64,000 nucleotides of DNA from Ustulina deusta. Its lineage: Eukaryota; Ascomycota; Sordariomycetes; Xylariales; Xylariaceae. Position 1 is the first letter of the stretch. Each line of letters opens with the position of its first letter. Shown here in pieces: positions 26,913 through 38,218 of the stretch. The stretch lies in contig JAJNNX010000058.1 of NCBI GenBank assembly GCA_023159155.1, positions 1 through 64,000 of the forward strand, given 5' to 3'. The notes beneath the pieces were generated by a model. The model ran no database searches and was not told where the DNA came from. It saw only the letters and a list, made by a program, of their open reading frames with translations. The position numbers and the translations under genes are program-made.

Positions 26913-29195
26913 TCATGCCAACGTGACCAAAACCCACTCCCTACTCTCATCAACCCAAGAGCTCTCATCAACCTCAGCGGCACAAACCCTCTCAGCAACA
27001 TGCTCCGCGCGATCCATCCAGTCAACGAGCAGGAGATACAGTTTCCGCTCCGCGCGCACATCCTTGTAGCGATAATCGTCAAGCTTGCGCGAGACGACAA
27101 TGAAACTCAATTTGCCCTCGGGCTTCGCGACTTGGTAGGGCCAAAAGGGGATCAGCTGGCCAATTTCCTCGTTCGCGCCCAAGGAACTGTATATCTTGCC
27201 CTCTCTCGTTTCCAGTTGCGCATGGCTTGTCCAGAAGAGCAGACGTCCCGAGTCCTTGAATCCGTCCCCGGCGTGAATCAGATGCGGCGGGACAGTAGTG
27301 TCCTGTTTCCAGCCCGCGGAGGTCGAAGCGTCAATACCGTACATGTTGACCTTGCGCGTATCCTCGAGCTTGGTTTCAGATGTAGTGAGCGGTGCCGCCT
27401 TGCCGTGGACATCGAGCTTCATGATATTGAGCTCCGGCGCAATATTCACCTGCCTAGGAATGGAACGCGTGACGCCCTCCAGGAACATCCACCCAAGCCA
27501 GGACCAGCTCGGAAAAGGGATTTGATAACTCGACCCGTCGGGCGCGAGCACCCGATGTGTTTCCCGTCGTCGAGTTGGGAGGTTTTTAGGGAGGTCGGCG
27601 TCGTAGTACCAGACGATATTCACCCACGCCAGCGATAGGCCAAACATGCAGGACACGGAGTGTCCCCAGTAGAACTCGTGTCCCGAGTTCAAGGAGACGC
27701 GATTCAGCACGCCCGTAAATGCGTTGAGAATATCGCCCGGCACTCTCAAATGACGCTTATTATATGCCGCGATCATAGAGCCCAGTTCATCATAGCTGAA
27801 GTTCGCGCCGCCGAACTCGCCGAAGACGGTATGGCCAGATAGCACTCGCCAGATTATATCGCCGGGCTGGACAGTCGTCGGGAAGTCTTCAAATGCGATG
27901 GCCTCGCAGTGTTTCGCTGACTCGCAGGACCAGTACACCTGGTCCGTCGTGATCACTAGTGAGCGCCGTGAACACAGACCTTCTTGGAATGTCCAGCCAC
28001 GCGTGCGCCATGCGGATGCCTGGTAAGCCTCGTCGAGCCGCAGAACATTCATGAGGCTAAGGTTCTCTGTCACGCGTGCCGTACGCTGGACAATTGTCCG
28101 CGGTGCATTGTTCATGCCTGGTAATCCATCTAATGATGTCCCGCTTGCGGCTACGATGGTTAGGGCTGCACCCGAGTACACGAGGTCCATCTGCGGGAGC
28201 TGTATGGCCATATCGGCGTCCGAGTCTTGGATCACACATAGCCTGTCGACCCAGAGGTAATTAACTCCCAGCTCGCGCGTAAGCCAGATTGCGTCGTCGA
28301 TCGTTTTTGGGAGTGATTGCGAACCTAACGCGCCTGGGACTTGAAAGTCCGCCAGAGTCTCTTCTGTGGTGCTCTGAACCGGCGCGAGCTCTTCACCCCA
28401 TACATAACTCAGCGTGAAATAAAGACAAGGGGTCTGGATATCGACGATGCAGCGCTGCGTCACGTCGATGAGACGAAAGTTGCACGGCCAGACTGTTCTT
28501 GGTGTAAGCCATGATGGCTGCTCACACGTTGTGCCGTGATTTTGAAGGCAAGTATCATACCACTTCTTCAGCAACCGAATGCTCACCTCTGGCTGTACGG
28601 TGCGACCAGTAGGAAACACGGCGGAAGGGTTCGTCCCGTTAGCATAGTCCTCGACAGTAGGGAGCGGATGCAGACAAGGATGTAGCTGCATGAAAGTCTG
28701 AGCGGTAGATTGGACAGGTGTAAGGCCAGCGAGGACTAGCAGCCGATTGAGGCTGTTATTGCGTGGCTCGCCTGTCGTAGACTCGGGACCATCGAGGAAA
28801 GCACCGCGTTCACCAAGCTTTCTCAAATTCACAGACGAGTCAGGGTTCAGAATTAGTTGCGCGAAAGCTTTATCTAACAGCATTTCTGTTTGCGAGATAC
28901 TACCACTCAGGATTCCAGAACCAAGGCGGTTCCGACCACAGAAGAACGCAGAGGTGATTCGCTCCGGATGTTCGAGGAACTCGGCGATGGGCCACCACGG
29001 CTTTAGGGCTTGTGATGCATGGCTGATGAGTTTACACAACTCGCATGTATTTTGATTTGACCTGATGGTGCCTAGATTATTTTCACCACACTTGACTTGT
29101 CGTCCATTTTCAAGGTCAGTGTTTGTCGGGTTTCGTGTCAATAATTGTTCCCAGTCAATAGACCGGCAGAAGTGGCAAAGATTGGTGGCCAGCAT
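26913..29195 (-). CDS. HET-domain protein (heterokaryon incompatibility type)
   Basis: Single-exon ORF of 760 residues; the first ATG is in frame with the N-terminal Cys motif. The HET domain (about 259-405) shows all three hallmark blocks: FTLSYVWG (260-267), LGVNYLWVDRLCVIQD (309-324) followed by the VYSGAALTIVAASG strand, and RTRGWTFQE (397-405). The N-terminus has CHFC (7-10) and CELC (51-54) pairs that could bind a metal, a frequent arrangement in long HET proteins. Family members trigger cell death on non-self fusion or act in fungal innate immunity; the partner is unknown. It sits alone between gene-poor DNA and housekeeping genes. About 350 residues after the HET domain are of unknown function. 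No frameshift or stop is seen, so the gene appears intact. Confidence 0.88.
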   Translation of the reverse strand: MLATNLCHFCRSIDWEQLLTRNPTNTDLENGRQVKCGENNLGTIRSNQNTCELCKLISHASQALKPWWPIAEFLEHPERITSAFFCGRNRLGSGILSGSISQTEMLLDKAFAQLILNPDSSVNLRKLGERGAFLDGPESTTGEPRNNSLNRLLVLAGLTPVQSTAQTFMQLHPCLHPLPTVEDYANGTNPSAVFPTGRTVQPEVSIRLLKKWYDTCLQNHGTTCEQPSWLTPRTVWPCNFRLIDVTQRCIVDIQTPCLYFTLSYVWGEELAPVQSTTEETLADFQVPGALGSQSLPKTIDDAIWLTRELGVNYLWVDRLCVIQDSDADMAIQLPQMDLVYSGAALTIVAASGTSLDGLPGMNNAPRTIVQRTARVTENLSLMNVLRLDEAYQASAWRTRGWTFQEGLCSRRSLVITTDQVYWSCESAKHCEAIAFEDFPTTVQPGDIIWRVLSGHTVFGEFGGANFSYDELGSMIAAYNKRHLRVPGDILNAFTGVLNRVSLNSGHEFYWGHSVSCMFGLSLAWVNIVWYYDADLPKNLPTRRRETHRVLAPDGSSYQIPFPSWSWLGWMFLEGVTRSIPRQVNIAPELNIMKLDVHGKAAPLTTSETKLEDTRKVNMYGIDASTSAGWKQDTTVPPHLIHAGDGFKDSGRLLFWTSHAQLETREGKIYSSLGANEEIGQLIPFWPYQVAKPEGKLSFIVVSRKLDDYRYKDVRAERKLYLLLVDWMDRAEHVAERVCAAEVDESSWVDESREWVLVTLA

Positions 29196-29453
29196 TGTGA
29201 GTAAGCTTCGATGCGATCACGTTTCAATGATAGAACAGCCTCGCAAAACTACTTGTCCCATGTGACCTTACAAGAAACATTATTTTCTTCTCACACCTGT
29301 GATGGAAGCGGAGGGGCTTATCTCATCTGCCAAGGAGTCCAGATGCTGCTAAATTCCGTGGTGGGCAAGGCCGCCCATATCGACGCGAAAGGAAACGCTC
29401 ATGTCGGAACGACTCATTCTAGGCCAATCTCCTAATTAGTTATAATCAGATAT

Positions 29454-30269
29454 CTATGCTTTACGCTTGCTCTTTGCTTTACTGCTATTCGTGGGCTTCG
29501 CCTTCGTCTTTGCTTCCGAGCTATCACTTTTAGCCTTGTTTCCAGCTTTCGGCTTTTCGAGAGCCTTGGGATCAAGACCCCGTTTTCGCATTGCATTCCT
29601 CTTCGCGGGCTGCATGTATTTGGCATCTTCATCATCATCAAACCCGCCAAAATCGTCGTCTCCCGCTGCCTGGGCAAGGACCTTATCGTCGGCCAAGATA
29701 GGAGTCTTGTCAACCACCTCTTCTTGTTGTCTTGGAGCAGACCCGGTCGTATTTTTGAGAACATGAGGAACGCCGATGTTGGTCTGTAGAGTCTCTTGAA
29801 GTTCGGCTTCGGCGGCGACCTCCTCTTGAGCTCTTTCCTTGTCCAACTTCCGGGATAGACCGACGATGTTGGCAGCCGTAAGTCTCTCCTCGGCGTCGCC
29901 GTCGGAATCGTCTTCATCCTCGGAGAACATGGCTCTGCGCTTCCCCTCGCCCCCCGAGTCGTAAACGGAATCGTCCGATCCTAGGAAGTCGTCTTCGAGG
30001 TCGAGCTTGGGTTCAGGTTTGCCTTTCTTGGATTTCGACTTCGCTACTTTGCCATTCCGCGACGGGAGAGGCCGGGCCACTTTCGCATCCTTCGGTTTTC
30101 CATTGGCCTTGCTACCCACCTTGCCATTTTGCGCCTTTCGCTTCTTCGTCTCCGGCACATCGTCAACGGGAAGTCCAGCTTTGCGCTTGAGTCTCGCAAA
30201 ATGTGCTTCGGACAGAGGCTCTGGCACGCCCTGGTGCTTAAATCGGTTTCCAGTACCCATTCTGGCCAA
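29454..30269 (-). CDS. Nop2-like nucleolar protein lacking the methyltransferase domain
   Basis: Single-exon ORF of 271 residues. Residues 1-165 resemble the N-terminal tail of fungal Nop2 (25S rRNA m5C methyltransferase and ribosome assembly factor): PEPLSEAHFARLKRKAGLPVD (16-36 approx), Lys-rich nuclear/nucleolar signals, an acidic FSEDEDDSDGD patch, then LTAANIVGLSRKLD and LQTNI. Residues ~200-271 resemble its C-terminal tail: DDFGGFDDDEDAKY, AKRNAMRKRGLDPKAL and a Lys/Ser/Ala end. Between them the ~450-500 residue NOL1/NOP2/Sun domain, including its catalytic cysteines, is missing, with the frame kept. Either an internally deleted paralogue or a tail-only nucleolar protein. It is divergently placed from GET5. 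Assignment rests on recalled family sequence, not a search. Confidence 0.55.
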   Translation of the reverse strand: MARMGTGNRFKHQGVPEPLSEAHFARLKRKAGLPVDDVPETKKRKAQNGKVGSKANGKPKDAKVARPLPSRNGKVAKSKSKKGKPEPKLDLEDDFLGSDDSVYDSGGEGKRRAMFSEDEDDSDGDAEERLTAANIVGLSRKLDKERAQEEVAAEAELQETLQTNIGVPHVLKNTTGSAPRQQEEVVDKTPILADDKVLAQAAGDDDFGGFDDDEDAKYMQPAKRNAMRKRGLDPKALEKPKAGNKAKSDSSEAKTKAKPTNSSKAKSKRKA

Positions 30270-30620
30270 GTGTATTCACGCAAAGACCGGGTTGCCACCA
30301 ATTCATGTTGTTGTACAGGATGTCGACTAACTTGTACCCGGTGGGTGCTGTTCAAGCATCGGACCAGAGACCTGCTTCCATCAACTTTTTTTTGAGAGAG
30401 ATCCATATTGATAAGCCGATAAGAAACACGTTATCTGATACCTCCTCGATGGTGGGGCTGGCGGGAGCTCCAGCCACACAGTGGGGCTGCATGTCTCAAC
30501 TCAATTCATCAGCATGTGGCCTCGTCATGACCAGAACGTTACTCTCTACTCAACAGCTCAACACCTATAGATCTACGGAACTTCTCGCATAGACCAAATA
30601 ACTACACAACCTTGGGCATA
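30270..30620. promoter_or_regulatory. Shared divergent promoter region (Nop2-like / GET5)
   Basis: 351 bp between the start codons of two divergent genes, so it must hold both 5' untranslated regions and promoters. Short in-frame ATGs exist, but I recognise no defined operator. Confidence 0.45.
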
Positions 30621-31331
30621 ATGACAGAAGTAACTTTCGCCAAATCCTTCCTCGCCGCGCTGGACGGGCGTCCAATCAAGGTATCGCCGGACCATGTCGA
30701 AGACCCCAAGACCTACCAAGCCCGCGGCGCTGTACGTGTCCTCCATTCGTACCGCAGTCGCAGTTTGGCGACGTGTGGTGCTGGCGTTGCGAATGCCGAC
30801 AGGCACTAATTGGATAAGCAGTACATCCTTCCCAAGATGCCGAAAGCGATAAGCAAACGCAAAGGCACGAGCGTAGCGCCAGGCCAAGAACGAAGTCTCG
30901 TCGTAACCGTCAAATCGCTCCGCAACCCTCCGCTTGATCTAAGACTCTCCTCCCAAACGCTCAACACCTCGATACATGATGTCAAGGCCGCTGTAGCTAA
31001 AGAGACCGGGATCGCCGAAGACAAGATCAAGATCCTACACAAGAAGAAGCCTATCCTTGATAGTAAGGTGTTGAAAGACCTGGTTGGTGAGGACGATACA
31101 GCTGTCGAATTCTCTGTGATGGTCATGGGGGGTGCAGCAACTGCTGCCGCAATAGGAGGAAAGCAAGACACGCAGAATGAAGTCGCCCAAGGTTTGAGCG
31201 GCGCAGATGTCCTACAAACACAGGATTTCTGGGCTGACCTTAAGGGTTTCCTACTACAACGGATACGAGATGAACAATTGGCAGCCGAGCTCACGAGTAC
31301 ATTCCAGGAGGCATGGAAAGCTAAAGGCTGA
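30621..31331 (+). CDS. Get5/Mdy2 ubiquitin-like protein of the GET pathway
   Basis: Two exons, 30621-30731 and 30822-31331; the intron is GTACGT...AAGCAG with a CTAAT branch site. The splice joins ...QARGA to YILPKMP..., giving 206 residues. The N-terminus (VTFAKSFLAALDGRPIKVSPDHVEDP) matches the Get4-binding Get5 N-terminal segment. A ubiquitin-like domain spans about 63-138 (SLVVTVKSL..., KAAVAKETGIAEDKIKILHKKKPI, VLKDLVG). The C-terminus (DFWADLKGFLLQRIRDEQLA...) is a helical dimerisation domain. With Get4 and Sgt2 it hands tail-anchored membrane proteins to Get3 in the cytosol. Length and domain order are normal for filamentous fungi. Confidence 0.85.
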
Positions 31332-31698
31332 TGTCATGATGAGGTTAGGTATTAAGTGAGACGCACTGGTACTATGTCACGGTTCAACGCATGGTAAATA
31401 AAAGAACAGATACATCGGAATTGCCATGGGGTTTAAATGTGCAACGAGAATGCTCTAAAGCCCAGGAATAACTAAAGTGGTGTGGTGTAGTGTATTATTG
31501 ATCAACATCGAATCTGGAGTCGTGTGTCGAGCAACCCCCGTAATAAGCTACCAAACTACAGCTCGTTGTAGGTCTGCAGCAGACAGACTTGCAACAAATT
31601 TCCCCTCGTTGCGGTATCGTGGACTTCGCAGGCTAGAACTACCCAGTCAAGCCTTTTATCTTTCCGTCTAATTCATGCCACTCCTGCACTCGGCGCAC
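31332..31698. other. Convergent 3' region between GET5 and cofilin
   Basis: 367 bp holding the two 3' untranslated regions. An AATAAA-like TAAATAAAAGAA lies near 31392, a possible polyadenylation signal for GET5. No gene seen. Confidence 0.45.
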
Positions 31699-32539
31699 TT
31701 AACCAGCCAGACCCTTGCTGACAACCTTCAGCACTGTGTCGTGCTCAATATCATCTGGGTCGTTGGCTTGGAGCTCAACGGCAACGCCGTTGAGTGAGCG
31801 CTTGAGGCCTTCTTTGGACGAGGCGTACACCATCTTGGGCTACAGGACGGTTAGTCTAAAAGGTGGCGTATGAAGATACCGGATCGGGTATACTAACCAT
31901 GACACCAGCATCATCTGGGGACCAAGCGATGAAGGTGATCTTGTTTCTGTGTCTGCTGTAAGCATGGTGAAGCCCCCGCGCTGAATTGTGTTACCAACCG
32001 GGAACCCTCTCCACTAGCGAGGCTGTACTCGAAGTCGTAGACGGCGTATCGGGGACCCTTGCAGACGGCGCCCTAGCAAGGATGTGAGTATGGCAAGAAG
32101 TTAACTGAGGGCGCAGCCGCAGCTTACGCTCTTGGTCTTAGAGGTAGCTTGGATGAGCTTCTCGCGGAAGACCTCCCAGTCCTTATTCGCAGAGGCGTCC
32201 TCGATTACAATCTCCCGGTTGTCGTCTGACAGCTTGAAGATGATGTATTTGTACTTCTTAGCGAGTTTGAGATCGTTGAATGCAGATATGCATTCTTGCG
32301 AAACGTTGGCTCTAGATGGGTAGCACTGTTAGCTACGGCTACCCAAATTTGCCAATCAAAATTTCGAACGTCGGTAGAGCGGCGCATGATTGCTCATACG
32401 ATCGCGTGCGGGGAGACGTTCAGAGGTGATGATGACACTTTGGAGAGGGAGAGCAAACCCTGATTGAGACTGCGAGAGAGTGGCAAGTCAGCGACGAAGC
32501 GCCCCTGTTCGGGAGACGATGGGAGCATGTTCTTACCAT
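31699..32539 (-). CDS. Cofilin (ADF/cofilin actin-severing protein)
   Basis: Six exons on the minus strand: 32537-32539 (ATG alone), 32459-32469, 32128-32311, 31999-32072, 31898-31946 and 31699-31839. They sum to 462 nt and 153 residues. All introns have GT-AG ends (donors GTAAGA, GTTTGC, GTAAGC, GTTGGT, GTTAGT). The product starts MSQSGANVSQEC and continues with [10 protein letters not shown], the [11 protein letters not shown] strand, [14 protein letters not shown] and [15 protein letters not shown], the actin-binding long helix, ending VSKGLAG. It severs and depolymerises actin filaments in the cytoplasm. The initiator-only first exon and an 11 nt second exon would be missed by most gene finders; split-start cofilin genes are common in fungi. 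The N-terminal Ser region is the usual regulatory site. Confidence 0.92.
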
Positions 32540-34332
32540 GGCGGCGGTTTACGAGTTGAAGGCGAGGGAAGATTCAGAGAGCTATGGAGTGTGGTCAGCG
32601 CCGACAGCACTGGGCGCGCGGGGAGAGACGAGTAGATATAGGGAGCGAAATTCGTGATAGGGAGGGTTACAGCAGGCAGAACTAACAGAAGTGAATGGAA
32701 TAGTTAAGCCACGCTGACGTGGTCTGCAATCGGCAAAAAATTGGGTTTTGACGAAGCGATGGTCGTGACGGTAAGGGGTAGCAGATGAGGGAAAGAGAGA
32801 GGTCAGGTTAGTTAGAGACTAGATACCTGACAGCCTGGATGCGGGATGAGCTTGGTGGGACACTGTCGCAATGGAGGGGAAGATGTCGGACGGGGTCGAA
32901 AAAAAGTGACGTCCCAGCCTGGCTCAATATATACACACTGTGCCACTGAAAAATAGCTCTCGAGGCAAGGTATTTGTTCTTGCAGTGGGTGTAGCAATAG
33001 GTACCTACACTATGTAGGCTGCAGGTGGTACCTAAGGCAGCTGGGAGAGACATCGCTGGGGCCACAACAACCTTCCCAGGCAGACGAAAACAGCCCCTAC
33101 ATACTGGGGCTTAGTGGGGTGACGACTAGGCGGGGCTTGGCTGGTTGACCGTGAGATACAGCACCAGACTGTTGGCTTGGCTGACGAGGGGTAACTGATG
33201 ACCTGACATTGGTATACACGCATGCCCACCTAATGCACTGTACAACATATGTACAGTTACTTGCAGGTGCTCCCAGGTCTCTGACTCTCGGGAACAACCA
33301 TTAGCTCTACCTAACAAGGTTCACATCCAATCAGCAGAGCAGGCGGCTGGAAGATGCCCAACGAATAAATAAACAAAATGAAAATAGAAAACAAGGAGAT
33401 AAAAGCCAATCTACTTTACATTATACATGGAAATTATATGGAGAAAATAATAATAATAATAATCATCAAAGGAGGGAAGAGTAAAAGAGGAGTTGCTTGC
33501 AAGAACTATGTCCTGGGAGAGGCTGAACTCACGACCTTTTGGATGACTTGCTCAAACCAACTGACACAACATCTGGTAGGTTAGATTACGTAGCCATTGT
33601 TGTCAATCTGGCGATCACAGGTACTTCATTTTTCTGACACGGAATGCCCGTCTGAGCACTTGTAGAATTGTCGATTTTCACAACGCAACGCAGCGTCCTC
33701 GGCTTCTTATTGGCTCAACGCAAAGTTATTAGTAGCTTTAAGTTGTTCTCTTTTCCTCTCGTGGTATCTAAACATAAAGAGCCATCACATCCATGGTTGT
33801 ATAATTGACTAGCACATGACGAGGAAGCTAAGAGGAACTCTTTATCTATCTTCCTTTCTAGGTTTATGCCACAAGGGGCACATTTAGTTCTTCACCCCTT
33901 GCGGATAACGTTGCCTAGTTTCTTACATATATTCGGATTGGACCAGGATACCAGTAGGCAACAACATCGCGACGTATGAAATTTAGGAAAGCAGATTCTC
34001 CATCAATCCCTTATGTAGGCATCCTCGAAAAGGGTTTAGAACATGGATGTCTAATCGGAAAGTTGCTTAACTTCATCAATTTCTACTTTGAGAGCCGAGG
34101 CCCAAAGGAGTAGTCGCCAAGCTAGCTAACCTAGCTGACTATAGTATACAACGCCGCTCGGGATATCAGTAGTAGTAGTATGAACAATCAATATACACAC
34201 GATGGGTGTAGAGGGGAGAGGAAGGGATTACATGGCCACATGAGATAAAATCCATCGCCCCAACACCAAATTCAATGCTCCTTTTCGCCCAGATGTTTTG
34301 CTTTTGATACAAGGTGCCACTCATGCAATTTC
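32540..34332. other. 1.8 kb intergenic between cofilin and HSP60
   Basis: Contains the cofilin promoter side and the HSP60 3' side. It includes TAGGTACCTACAC and GGTACCTAAGG motifs near 32998-33035, a SINE-like unit at about 33440-33580 (separate entry) and otherwise short, unconvincing ORFs. An ATACCCCCCATACC run near 34350 is coding (Hsp60 tail), not intergenic. Confidence 0.45.
33440..33580 (-). repeat. Possible tRNA-derived SINE
   Basis: Read on the minus strand: an A-box-like TTGGTTTGAGC, about 30 nt later a B-box-like GTGAGTTCAGCCTC, then CTCCCAGGACA as in a tRNA 3' acceptor strand, ~45 nt of unrelated body and an (ATT)n tail (33447-33467 on the plus strand). A tRNA head plus simple-repeat tail is the SINE architecture. 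The 5' acceptor strand does not pair with the 3' strand, so it is not a working tRNA. No second copy was found in this window. Confidence 0.35.
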
Positions 34333-36227
34333 TTACATCATGCCACCCATACCCCCCATACCCCCCATACCTCCCATGCCACCCATTGAGGGTGCAGGCT
34401 TATCTTCCGCAGCCTCGACAATAGCAACCTCTGTGGTACCGAGCAGTGAAGCAACACCGCTAGCATCAACGAGGCCAGTTCGGACGACCTTGAAAGGGTC
34501 AAGGATACCAGCCTGAATCATGTCGACGAACTCACCCTTGGAGCTGTCGAAGCCCTTGTTGAAGTCGGCACCGTACTCATCCATCAGCTTACCAACAACG
34601 ACCGAGCCCTCTAGACCGGCATTTTCGACAATAGTGCGAGCGGGCCGGGTAATAGCATTCTTGATGATACTAACACCAAGCTGCTGATCGAAGTTGATGG
34701 GTTTGACGTCCTTCAGGGCATGAGCGGAGGCCTTGAGGAGGGCAGTACCACCACCGGGCAGGATACCTTCCTCAACAGCGGCGCGGGTAGCGTTCAGAGC
34801 GTCTACGAATCGGTCCTTCTTCTCGCCAACTTCAACTTCAGATGAGCCGCCGACCTTAATAACAGCAACGCCGCCAGAGAGCTTAGCTAGACGCTCTTGT
34901 AGCTTCTCTTTCTCATAATCAGAAGTGCCAGAGTCAGACATGACACCACGGATCTGCTCACAACGCTGGGCGATAGCGTCCTTGCTACCCTCGCCGTTAA
35001 GAATGATGGTGTCTTCCTTGGTAATGGTAATAGAGCCGGTAGAACCGAGCAGATCAGGAGTAGCCTTCTCTAGCTTAATATCGAGCTCGTCAGTGAAGAC
35101 AGTTCCATTGGTGAGCACAGCAATGTCGCCAAGGATGGACTTCCGGTTGTCACCGAAGCCGGGAGCCTTGACTGCAGCAACTTGTAGCTGACCGCGGAGC
35201 TTGTTGAGGATGCAAACAGCGAGAGCCTCGCCGTCAATATCCTCAGCAATAATAACAAGAGGACGGCGCATCTGGGTCGAGGCTTCGAGTGCAGGGATGA
35301 TATCTTGAACCGCTGAAATCTTCTTCTCGGAAAGGAGGATAAGAGGCTTCTCAAACTCGACCTTCTGGCCCTTGGTATCGGTAATGAAGTATGGGGAAAC
35401 GAAACCACGGTCGAATCGCATACCCTCGGTAACCTCTAGCTCATCGTTCAAAGTCTTGCCCTCCTTAACGGTAATAACACCCTCCTTGCCAACCTTCTCC
35501 ATGGCATTGGCTATCAGCTTACCAATGTGCACATCTCCGTTCGCACTGATGGTGGCGACCTGGGCAATCTCTTCGCTGGTGGTGATATCACGCTTATTCT
35601 TCTGGAGGTACTCAACAACGGCATCCACGGCGGCCTGAGTACCACGGCGCAGATCCATGGGATTGCAGCCGGCAGCAACGTTCTTGACTGTCTCGGAGAA
35701 GATGGCTCGGGCTAGCACGGTAGCACTGGTGGTACCATCACCGGCGGACTCGTTGGTCTTGGAAGCGACATCTTGCAGCAATCGAGCTCCTAGGTTTTCG
35801 AACTTGTCCTGCAAGCTGATGGCTTTGGCGACAGTGACACCATCTGTGAGAAGCAGTGTTAGCACAGCCAAACCGATAGTCTTGATCATTGGGAGCTCAA
35901 ATACCTTTTGTGATCTTAGGTGAGCCATAACTGGACTCGATCAGAACATTTCGGCCTTTAGGACCTAATGTGGTGGCGACAGCCTTCGCCAGAGTCTCTA
36001 CACCGGCAAGCAGTGACGCTCGACCCTCAACACCGAACTTGAGCTCCTTGAATTGTACGAGTCAGTCAGCACTGTGCACCTCATGGAGTACAACGAAGTT
36101 CGGAGGGAGGTGGGCGAACCTTGTGTGCGAATCGAAGCTGCTGTGACAGACCGGCACCGGCGCGGTACTTGGTCGCAGCCGAGGACCGGATAGAAGCCCT
36201 GGCGCGTGATGAGAGAGCGCGCTGCAT
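34333..36227 (-). CDS. Mitochondrial chaperonin Hsp60
   Basis: Three exons: 36120-36227, 35905-36046 and 34333-35843; introns of 73 and 61 bp (donors GTTCGC, GTATTT). The total is 586 residues, normal for fungal Hsp60. The first exon encodes an Arg/Ser/Ala-rich mitochondrial presequence ending RFAHK; the mature part begins ELKFGVEGR. GroEL hallmarks are [19 protein letters not shown], the ATP-site [27 protein letters not shown] and a C-terminal Gly-Gly-Met repeat tail (ends GGMM). It folds imported proteins in the mitochondrial matrix. The upstream region contains a heat-shock-element-like TTCTGGAA about 175 bp before the ATG. Confidence 0.95.
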
Positions 36228-36934
36228 TGTGATTATGGTGGAAGTATTAGAAGAGATATAAGAGAATTGGGATGGCACAAGCAGACGTATGACGAGAGAA
36301 GGGGGGAGGGGGGGAAGAGGAAGGAGTTTGAGATGGTTGAAAAAATGGAGGGTTTGGAGAAGCTGGAGAAATGCTTCAAAAATTTAGACAGTCCGGCTAC
36401 TTCTGGAAGTGGCATGGAGGCCGCTAAACCAATCTTGTATTGGTGCATACTGCGGCTGCATTTGTGGAAAACCGTCGAAGAACCGCATCTCCGGTTATTG
36501 CATTTCCTTTACCAGAATCTACTAGGTACCTAAGTAAACATATCTATGCAACTATGCAACAACCCATGAAATAATCACCGCCGACAGGTACCTAGGTAGA
36601 ATTCGCATGCTCTCTTCGAACTAACATCACCGAGCATTGAAGCAGATACTCTGCCATGTAAATTACAAATCGACCCATAGGAGTTCATAGCAACCAAAAC
36701 TAACCAAGCTCAGAGCGTATGTCGGTGCCATAATAATACATGATACACGAGAACTGATGATATATACTGCAGTTGGTAAGGTTACGGCTTTAACACCAAC
36801 TATCGCCGCCCTTGTGCAGTATTGCTGACAAAACATGGGACGGGCCGAAGGCGATAAGATGAGACCTCCGTCCACCTGGATTCATTTCAAAGCCATCAAT
36901 CGCGTAGGGAATACCTGAGAATACCCAATTTGCA
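36228..36934. promoter_or_regulatory. Divergent upstream region of HSP60 and the SDR gene
   Basis: 707 bp between divergent start codons. A TTCTGGAA dyad at 36401-36408 fits the nTTCnnGAAn core of a heat-shock element and lies on the HSP60 side; a purine-rich plus strand (36295-36380) corresponds to a CT-rich tract upstream of HSP60 on its coding strand. Two palindromic CCTAGGTA-type motifs occur at 36522-36535 and 36586-36598. Binding by heat-shock factor is inferred only. Confidence 0.45.
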
Positions 36935-38218
36935 ATGTCGACTATTGCCAAGACTATCGTTGCTACCGGCGCAACCTCGGGCATCGTAAGCCGCAACAGC
37001 AGACCAGCTCATGAATCATCACCAACAACTCCTAACATGGTGTACTTAGGGCTTCGAGGCCATCAAGCAATTGCTCGCGCAGTCACAGCCTTATAACTTT
37101 ATTCTTGGCGCCCGCGATCTCAAAACAACGACAGACGCCTACAATGCGCTCAAATATGACCACAGCAAACACGCCATCACCGTCTTCCCCCTTGAGCTGA
37201 ATAGCATGAAAGCCGTCAAGACATTCGCGCAGCAGACTCTCGACAAGCTGGGCCCAAGCGCAATCGACTACCTCATGCTCAATGCAGCAACCGGCATGGT
37301 CAAGAAAGTGGCTGAGACAGGGCCACATGGCTCGAAGTGGATTGAGCCATATCTGGTCAATCATCTCTGTGTGTCCAAACCCTGCGAAGTAGCACTGCCA
37401 TAATTATAACTAACGCCATTGGCAGCACAGCATTATCTCCTCCATCTATTACGGCCCAAGCTGGAGCAGTCCAAGACCCGCGTTGTGGTCGTCTCTTCGG
37501 GTGCCGTACGAATGATTAAAGACCCTAGTAAGGAGATCCTCGATATGCTCACAACCGCCGGCAGAACTAACCATACCCATCGCAAGGCACACTGGAGGAC
37601 GTGATGCTGGCCGCGAAAGGAACAGACAAGGCCGTCTACCCCACTACCAAGTTTACCCAAGTTAGTCCCCTGGAGTCTTTTATTCCCCCTTCTCGCATAT
37701 CTCAGAGCCCTAAATTACCTTAACGGGCGTTTTCTGCTCCTGCTACTCCTGCATGCTCCCGAAACCCTGAGTAATTCTTACTATAAGTGGACATTATTGA
37801 CTCCAGTGTGATAACAGCTCCTCAACGCACACTGGTGGCGCCGTCAACTCCAGGGCACCTGCGAAGTTGTGGCCGTTTCTCCCGGACTGATCCCAAATAC
37901 GGGCCTGGGCAGAGGAAGTGATCTCAAAATACCAGGTAATCTTCCCGACGCGAAGAGTGTGCCTGAAGGTGCGTTTCTCCTAGTTCAGTTTCCTCAACAC
38001 TTCCGACCAGAAGAGCTTACCTAAAAGCAGGTGCGCAAAGTGTCCTCAGGGCTTTGACTCGTGACGACTTGCCAGAGGACCCGGAACAGATCTTCCTCAC
38101 GAGCTGGGGAGAGTGGTGGTCCAAGGATGTCTACGGGCTGACGCTTGACAAGAACCTTCAAGACAAGTGGTCGCCCAGCCAGGCAGATATTGAGAAAGAA
38201 GAAGGCGTCACAGCTTGA
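36935..38218 (+). CDS. Short-chain dehydrogenase/reductase
   Basis: Six exons: 36935-36985, 37050-37368, 37426-37527, 37587-37660, 37818-37968 and 38031-38218; 885 nt, 294 residues. Introns are 57-157 bp with good GT-AG ends and CTAAC branch sites. The joins restore family motifs: the TGATSGIG cofactor loop (11-18) with the first intron in the middle, LMLNAATG (NAG-like), NHLSQHYLLHLL, VVVSSGAV, the YPTTK catalytic Tyr-x-x-x-Lys, and VSPGLIPNTGL. It should be a cytosolic NAD(P)-dependent oxidoreductase of the classical SDR type, related to fungal WW-domain-oxidoreductase-like SDRs; the substrate is unknown. An apparent stop at codon TGA in the unspliced frame near 37602 is explained by the 59 bp intron 37528-37586. 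Confidence 0.82.
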